Assembly (NCBI GenBank): GCA_011049795.1
Contig: DRHD01000194.1
Coordinates: forward strand, 1-9,258
DNA length: 9,258 bases
Source: Porticoccus sp.
Lineage (GTDB): Bacteria; Pseudomonadota; Gammaproteobacteria; Pseudomonadales; Porticoccaceae
Direction of reading: 5' to 3'
The notes beneath the pieces were generated by a model. That model saw only the letters and a program-made list of their open reading frames with translations. It made no database searches and was not told the DNA's origin. Positions within the stretch are counted from its first letter, which is position 1; each line of letters begins with the position of its first letter. The translations under genes and the position numbers were made by a program. This document shows positions 6,235-9,258 of this stretch, one piece after another.

Positions 6235-6261
6235 TAGCCTTCGCTATAAAACCGAAGGGTA
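6235..6261. terminator. Possible weak bidirectional terminator between convergent genes
   Basis: CCTTCG (6238-6243) pairs with CGAAGG (6253-6258) around a 9-base loop, with two further pairs outside a mismatch. It sits between the plus-strand small ORF and the end of the minus-strand rhombosortase. It lacks a clear T-run on either strand, so its role as a terminator is uncertain. Confidence 0.3.
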
Positions 6262-6294
6262 TTAGAGATGATCAACGATAAAGTTTTTACTTCG

Positions 6295-6891
6295 TTAGAG
6301 TATTCGGTTAACGACTGCTCTCAATGATTCGCGTTTTAAAAACAACAAAGTAGCAATGCCGCTGATTAATCCGAATAAATGCGATTGCACTAATACAGCG
6401 CCACCAATTAATTGGCTAGTAGTCAATGTGGCCCCGTAGACTTGTTCGTAAATGACTTTTATTGCTAAGCCTCCAATTACCAGAAGTTTTATCGGTTGAG
6501 ACAATTTTCTATCGTTTCCTACCGCTATGGGTATTAACGCATGTATCAGTGCTGAAAAACCTACATACCACGCTACGTTTGATAATAATAAAAAAAGCGA
6601 AATTATTATTGCGTTGATCAATAACGTTAAAAACCATTGAGTTATTGTGAGTACGTTCTTGAGTAATAGCCAGCCGATCACGGCGGCTATCATATTAAAT
6701 AGCGCATGTGTGCTGCTCAAATGAACCAGGTGGCCGGTTATTACTCGGTGCCACTGGCCATTGATGATGGCCTTGTGGTTGAAACATAATATTTCTTTTG
6801 CAGGTTCACCTATAACGGTTAATAGGGCAACGATCAGCACCACTAAAATAATAGGGGAGTGAGCAAGAAAAAATTGTTTTGCGAGTGACAT
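6295..6891 (-). CDS. rrtA: Rhombosortase (rhomboid-family C-terminal sorting protease)
   Basis: From ATG 6891 the product has 198 residues and about six membrane helices. The family signature is clear: NGQWHRVITGHLVHLSSTHA followed by LFNM, which gives the HxxxN oxyanion pair; VGFSALIHA with the catalytic serine (about residue 113); and QSHLFG with the catalytic histidine (about residue 171). Rhombosortases cleave GlyGly-CTERM tails of secreted proteins in the inner membrane, so that the cargo can be attached to the surface or released. The serine motif is GFSA, not the common GxSG. The frame stays open upstream to a GTG at 7047, giving 250 residues, but the extra part has no family resemblance and none of the candidate starts (6891, 6906, 6951, 7047) has a good ribosome site. 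No complete substrate lies in the window; the repeat protein at 7574 could be one, but its C-terminus is not visible. Confidence 0.8.
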   Translation of the reverse strand: MSLAKQFFLAHSPIILVVLIVALLTVIGEPAKEILCFNHKAIINGQWHRVITGHLVHLSSTHALFNMIAAVIGWLLLKNVLTITQWFLTLLINAIIISLFLLLSNVAWYVGFSALIHALIPIAVGNDRKLSQPIKLLVIGGLAIKVIYEQVYGATLTTSQLIGGAVLVQSHLFGLISGIATLLFLKRESLRAVVNRIL

Positions 6892-7040
6892 AGGCGGTTG
6901 TAGCATTTCGATAAGTTGGCTTCCACATTGGTATGTATCATCTTGTTTCATCCATGGAAGTTGTTTGATCGGAGCACAGCACAATAACATGCCAGCAACG
7001 ATGCATACAATGCGAGCTGAGCCTGAAGTCAGATGACGTC

Positions 7041-7062
7041 CAGGCACCTCAGTAGGTACCTG
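7041..7062. repeat. Imperfect inverted repeat between sorting-tail remnant and rhombosortase
   Basis: CAGGCACC (7041-7048) can pair with GGTACCTG (7055-7062), with one G-T pair and a 6-base loop. It overlaps the far-upstream GTG start at 7047, which makes that start less likely. There is no T-run, so it is not a clear terminator. Confidence 0.4.
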
Positions 7063-7086
7063 AATTTAAAGAAGACCCGCTTAGAC

Positions 7087-7289
7087 TCAGCTACGTTTAC
7101 GCTTTATACCTGCCAGCCCCTGAACCCAATAACCAAGCCGCAGCAGGTACCGGTACTGAAAAGACCGGGTAACTGGGGACCATACAACGCCACCCATAAG
7201 TAGGTCAGCGTATACGTATAAGTAGTATCCACTAATGTAGAGTTACCATCTGACCAACGGTACAAGTCAAAGGAAGAATTGTCTTGATA
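7087..7289 (-). pseudogene. Broken 3' end of a secreted protein with VPxPA / PEP-CTERM-like sorting tail
   Basis: Three consecutive minus-strand frames give a coherent C-terminus. Frame one (7289 to about 7160) reads NSSFDLYRWSDGNSTLVDTT and on to LYGPQLPGLF. Frame two (7159-7121) reads SVPVPAAAWLLGS. Frame three (7119-7087) reads GLAGIKRKRS then TGA. Joined, this is the classic surface-sorting tail: VPxPAAxW motif, glycine-rich hydrophobic helix, basic end. One extra C in the plus-strand CCCC at 7117-7120 and a missing base near the AAAA run at 7159-7162 would account for the shifts. A TAG (7290-7292) bounds it upstream, so only the last 60 or so residues remain. Tails of this type are normally handled by exosortases, but the next gene on the same strand is a rhombosortase, 40 to 200 bases downstream depending on its start. 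Confidence 0.6.
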
Positions 7290-7313
7290 CTATTCAATAA
7301 ATCTTTATATTAA
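7284..7313 (+). promoter_or_regulatory. Predicted sigma-70 promoter upstream of the riboswitch
   Basis: TTGATA (7284-7289) followed after 16 bases by TATATT (7306-7311), or after 18 bases by TATTAA (7308-7313), is a good -35/-10 pair. Transcription would start near 7318-7321, exactly at the 5' edge of the c-di-GMP aptamer, as expected for a riboswitch-controlled transcript. Confidence 0.6.
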
Positions 7314-7317
7314 CCCT

Positions 7318-7399
7318 CAGACAAAGGCAGACCCAAGCGAAAGCTGGGGGCGCAAAGTCACCGGTCTACGGGTAACTATGACGGCGGGACTACCAATCC
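7318..7399 (+). ncRNA. Cyclic-di-GMP-I riboswitch (GEMM-I aptamer)
   Basis: The conserved core is present in order: AAAGGCAGACCC, GCGAAAGC with its GAAA tetraloop, GGGGGCGCAAAG, the join TCACCGGTCTA, a second stem arm with GGTAACTATG acting as the tetraloop receptor side, and the closing GGCGGGACTACC. These are the hallmarks of the GEMM-I family, which binds the second messenger c-di-GMP between its two parallel stems and controls motility, biofilm and surface-protein genes. It lies on the plus strand between a good promoter and the secreted repeat-protein gene (aptamer end to ATG about 175 bases), so that gene is the evident target. Whether ligand turns it on or off cannot be read with certainty. 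Confidence 0.85.
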
Positions 7400-7410
7400 T
7401 TTATTGTACG

Positions 7411-7450
7411 AATAACTATATGACATAGTTGTAATGACGTAGTTGTATGG
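7411..7450 (+). promoter_or_regulatory. Candidate riboswitch expression platform: competing stems and 14-bp tandem repeat
   Basis: AACTAT (7414-7419) can pair with ATAGTT (7425-7430). The same 3' strand, CATAGTT (7424-7430), is also complementary to AACTATG inside the aptamer (7374-7380), so two exclusive folds are possible. A 14-bp imperfect tandem repeat (7423-7436 and 7437-7450, two mismatches, core TAGTTGTA) overlaps it. No T-run follows, so control might act on RNA stability, Rho access or translation. 7451-7573 holds nothing else convincing beyond the ribosome site GGAG at 7562-7565. Confidence 0.4.
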
Positions 7451-7573
7451 CTATTCTGTGCAGCCTCTAGCTGTAAACCGTGACGCATTTATTCTTAGCT
7501 CGCCATGAACAAGCCGCTGTTTGCGGTATTCGTGTATCCATACACATCATGGGCAGTATACGGAGTTGTCACA

Positions 7574-9258
7574 ATGACCACGTTAAACCCCCTACGTTTA
7601 TTTATTTTCCTCGTAGTATTTTTCTGCTCATCCCAGGTTTTTGCCGTCAATTTAAGTGGCACGATATATGGTGGCCCCTCGGCGCTTGAGGGCGCGACCG
7701 TTACGATAATGGATGAAAATAAAACCGCACTGGAATCAAAAGTGACGGATGTTAACGGAGAATATATTTTTCAATTTTTGGATGCGGGAACTTATTTTGT
7801 AGCAGTATCAACACCCAGTGGCAGTATTTATGGCATGTCCAGTCCAGAGCAAGTATTAGTGGGAGCTGTGGATGGTGAATACAATGTCGTGTTGGTGGTT
7901 GCGGCTTACAGCCTTTCTGGTTATGTCGTTGATGTGGCAGGAAATCCATTGGAGGGTGCCGACGTTTACATCTATGACCAATCAACTAATGATCAAGTTG
8001 GTAATATTATTCAAGCGGATGTTAATGGATATTATGAAGTGGGTATTAGTGCCGGAGAATATAAATTTAAAATTGAGTTTGATCGTTATGACTCAAGTTC
8101 TTATATCGGTGCTCCAGGTTTTTTATGGAGCTATTACCTGAGTCCTAATACTGTAGTCGCTGATGATGCGGTGCAAAACATTACCGTTGCGCTGGTATTA
8201 ATTAGTGGGCAGATTATTGATAGTGCTGGCACTCCGGTAGCTGGCGTAGAAATCCAAGTCGAGGAGTACAGTTTTTATAATGGATCAACTGGCTATCACA
8301 CGATTATTCATAATTCCGGCTCTATAATAGCCGATGAAAATGGCAACTATGCCATGGCTATGCTGATCCATAATGATTATACCTTAATCTTAATACCGCC
8401 AACTGATCGGCAGGATTTAGGACTCACTGCTATCAGTAATTTTTCAGTGACAGCAGATGCGAACGTCAATTTGACAATAGAGAATGCCAATATTCTCTCA
8501 GGATATACTCGAGACTTATCGGGAAATATTATTGATAGTGTCACTATATGGATCTATGACCAAGCATCTGGAGAGAGGATTGGAGCTGCTATCAACTCTG
8601 ATGAAACAGGGTTTTATTCAATCGGTTTAAGTGCGGGGGAATATAAATTTTACCTCTATCTTAATCGCTATAGTGTCGGCAATTATCCTGGAATCCCCGA
8701 TTACGCTCAAAGCTATTACATACATCCCAATACGATAATTTCTAACGATATTTCAATGGATTTGATTGTTCCCCTGGTATCGCTGAGTGGCAGAATTATT
8801 GATGGTGCCGGTAATCCCGTTATAGGGGCTGAACTATATATTGAAGAATATATATCCAATACCGCTGTTACACCTAATGAATATCATTCTTTTATACATA
8901 GGCAGGGATCTGTAGTTTCTGATGAAAATGGTAATTATACCGCAGCACTGTTTGTTTATGATGACTATACCATCAGCGTTATCCCTCCAGCAGACCGACC
9001 AGACCTTGGTGTCACGGTCTATAACGCGTTCGCTATATCGGGCAGCATGAGTTCGGATTTTGTATTAGATAATGTCAGTGTACTTTCAGGTTATGTTCAG
9101 GATTTAGAGGGCAACCCCATTGACGATGTTTATCTCCGGCTTCATGATCAACTGATTACCCATCACAGCGTGCGTCTCACCAACCTTAGCACCTCCACGG
9201 TTTACTATATTACCGTTTCAGCCACCGATAGTTTGGGCAACGGTCCTACCCTGAGTGC
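7574..9258 (+). CDS. Secreted protein with carboxypeptidase-regulatory-like (Ig-fold) repeats, 3' incomplete
   Basis: ATG 7574 has GGAG at 7562-7565, eight bases upstream. Residues 1-25 are a signal peptide (RLFIFLVVFFCSSQVFA, cut before VNLSG). A first CarboxypepD_reg-like domain spans about 26-110 (GATVTIMDENKT, DVNGEYIF, GTYFVAV). Two tandem units of 194-196 residues follow, each made of two such domains: SLSGYVVD/LISGQIID, then ILSGYTRD/SLSGRIID. A third unit starts with VLSGYVQD near residue 503. It breaks off after ...LHDQ (residue 526) and switches abruptly to HSVRLTNLSTSTVYYITVSA and TDSLGN, the back half of a fibronectin-type-III-like domain. The frame is still open at 9258. Such proteins are exported by Sec and act outside the cell in adhesion or matrix formation, which fits the c-di-GMP riboswitch upstream. 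The visible part does not show a catalytic domain or sorting tail. Confidence 0.85.
   Translation, partial: MTTLNPLRLFIFLVVFFCSSQVFAVNLSGTIYGGPSALEGATVTIMDENKTALESKVTDVNGEYIFQFLDAGTYFVAVSTPSGSIYGMSSPEQVLVGAVDGEYNVVLVVAAYSLSGYVVDVAGNPLEGADVYIYDQSTNDQVGNIIQADVNGYYEVGISAGEYKFKIEFDRYDSSSYIGAPGFLWSYYLSPNTVVADDAVQNITVALVLISGQIIDSAGTPVAGVEIQVEEYSFYNGSTGYHTIIHNSGSIIADENGNYAMAMLIHNDYTLILIPPTDRQDLGLTAISNFSVTADANVNLTIENANILSGYTRDLSGNIIDSVTIWIYDQASGERIGAAINSDETGFYSIGLSAGEYKFYLYLNRYSVGNYPGIPDYAQSYYIHPNTIISNDISMDLIVPLVSLSGRIIDGAGNPVIGAELYIEEYISNTAVTPNEYHSFIHRQGSVVSDENGNYTAALFVYDDYTISVIPPADRPDLGVTVYNAFAISGSMSSDFVLDNVSVLSGYVQDLEGNPIDDVYLRLHDQLITHHSVRLTNLSTSTVYYITVSATDSLGNGPTLS
7910..9151 (+). repeat. Coding tandem repeat, period 582-588 bp
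   Basis: Equivalent LSGY codons lie at 7913, 8495 and 9083, giving periods of 582 and 588 bp (194 and 196 residues). Shared blocks include YDQ, SAGEYKF, YYxxPNT, the EEY...H...GS..(S/A)DENGNY stretch and IPPxDRxDLG. Two units are complete, and the third is cut at about 9151. The repeats are diverged at DNA level, so they are old duplications. Confidence 0.85.

Noticed and set aside
6892..7047. 52-residue N-terminal extension of the rhombosortase
   Set aside because: The GTG at 7047 lies in an inverted repeat with no ribosome site, and the added residues do not fit the family's usual length. Kept only as an alternative start.
7480..8141. Plus- and minus-strand short frames overlapping the repeat-protein gene (69, 77 and 89 residues)
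   Set aside because: They overlap the start or first repeat of a gene with signal peptide, ribosome site and repeated domains, and have no features of their own.
7910..9151. CRISPR array or DNA-level satellite
   Set aside because: The 582-588-bp periodicity is at protein-domain level, and the DNA copies are diverged and in frame.

Overview
The window looks like a piece of a gammaproteobacterial chromosome of moderate GC content, possibly from a marine or Cellvibrionales-like lineage. Support comes from TonB-type transducers, a rhombosortase, a class I cyclic-di-GMP riboswitch, a PEP-CTERM-like sorting tail and a long secreted repeat protein. The genus-level placement is a guess from gene content only.

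Left part (1-664): the window opens with a perfect 67-bp inverted repeat around a 41-bp spacer. It carries the end of a superfamily 2 helicase gene on both strands; the plus-strand copy runs to its stop at 300-302. A hairpin-rich noncoding stretch follows. It contains two blocks matching the 3' half of a tRNA-Arg, separated by about 86 bases. The second block ends in CCA and is followed by a strong intrinsic terminator. This looks like the scarred end (att side) of an element integrated in a tRNA gene, with the helicase as cargo.

Centre (665-5808): a TonB-domain protein, then a TonB-like protein that has its membrane anchor and acidic/proline linker but stops just before the expected C-terminal domain, then a very large multi-pass membrane protein. 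The large protein appears to have lost its N-terminus at the same spot, near 2100. It carries a TonB-box/plug-like motif in its interior, which is unexpected in a multi-pass membrane protein.

Right part (5796-9258): a C-terminal rhomboid protease remnant overlaps by ATGA with a small frameshifted ORF. Facing it on the minus strand is a rhombosortase (a rhomboid-family sorting protease), and upstream of that a broken reading frame ending in a VPxPA/PEP-CTERM-like tail. On the plus strand a promoter, a c-di-GMP-I riboswitch and a possible switching hairpin precede a secreted protein made of carboxypeptidase-regulatory-like repeats, which runs off the window.

How the parts fit: the right side reads as a cell-surface module, with c-di-GMP control of a secreted repeat protein next to a surface-sorting protease and a relic of a sorted protein. 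The centre reads as a TonB energy-transduction locus. Many gene ends are missing or frameshifted (helicase, possible M56-TonB, second TonB, large membrane protein, rhomboid, small ORF, sorting-tail protein, and the repeat protein near 9150). Either this is an eroded, rearranged region, or the assembly holds chimeric joins and homopolymer errors. Read evidence is needed to choose.
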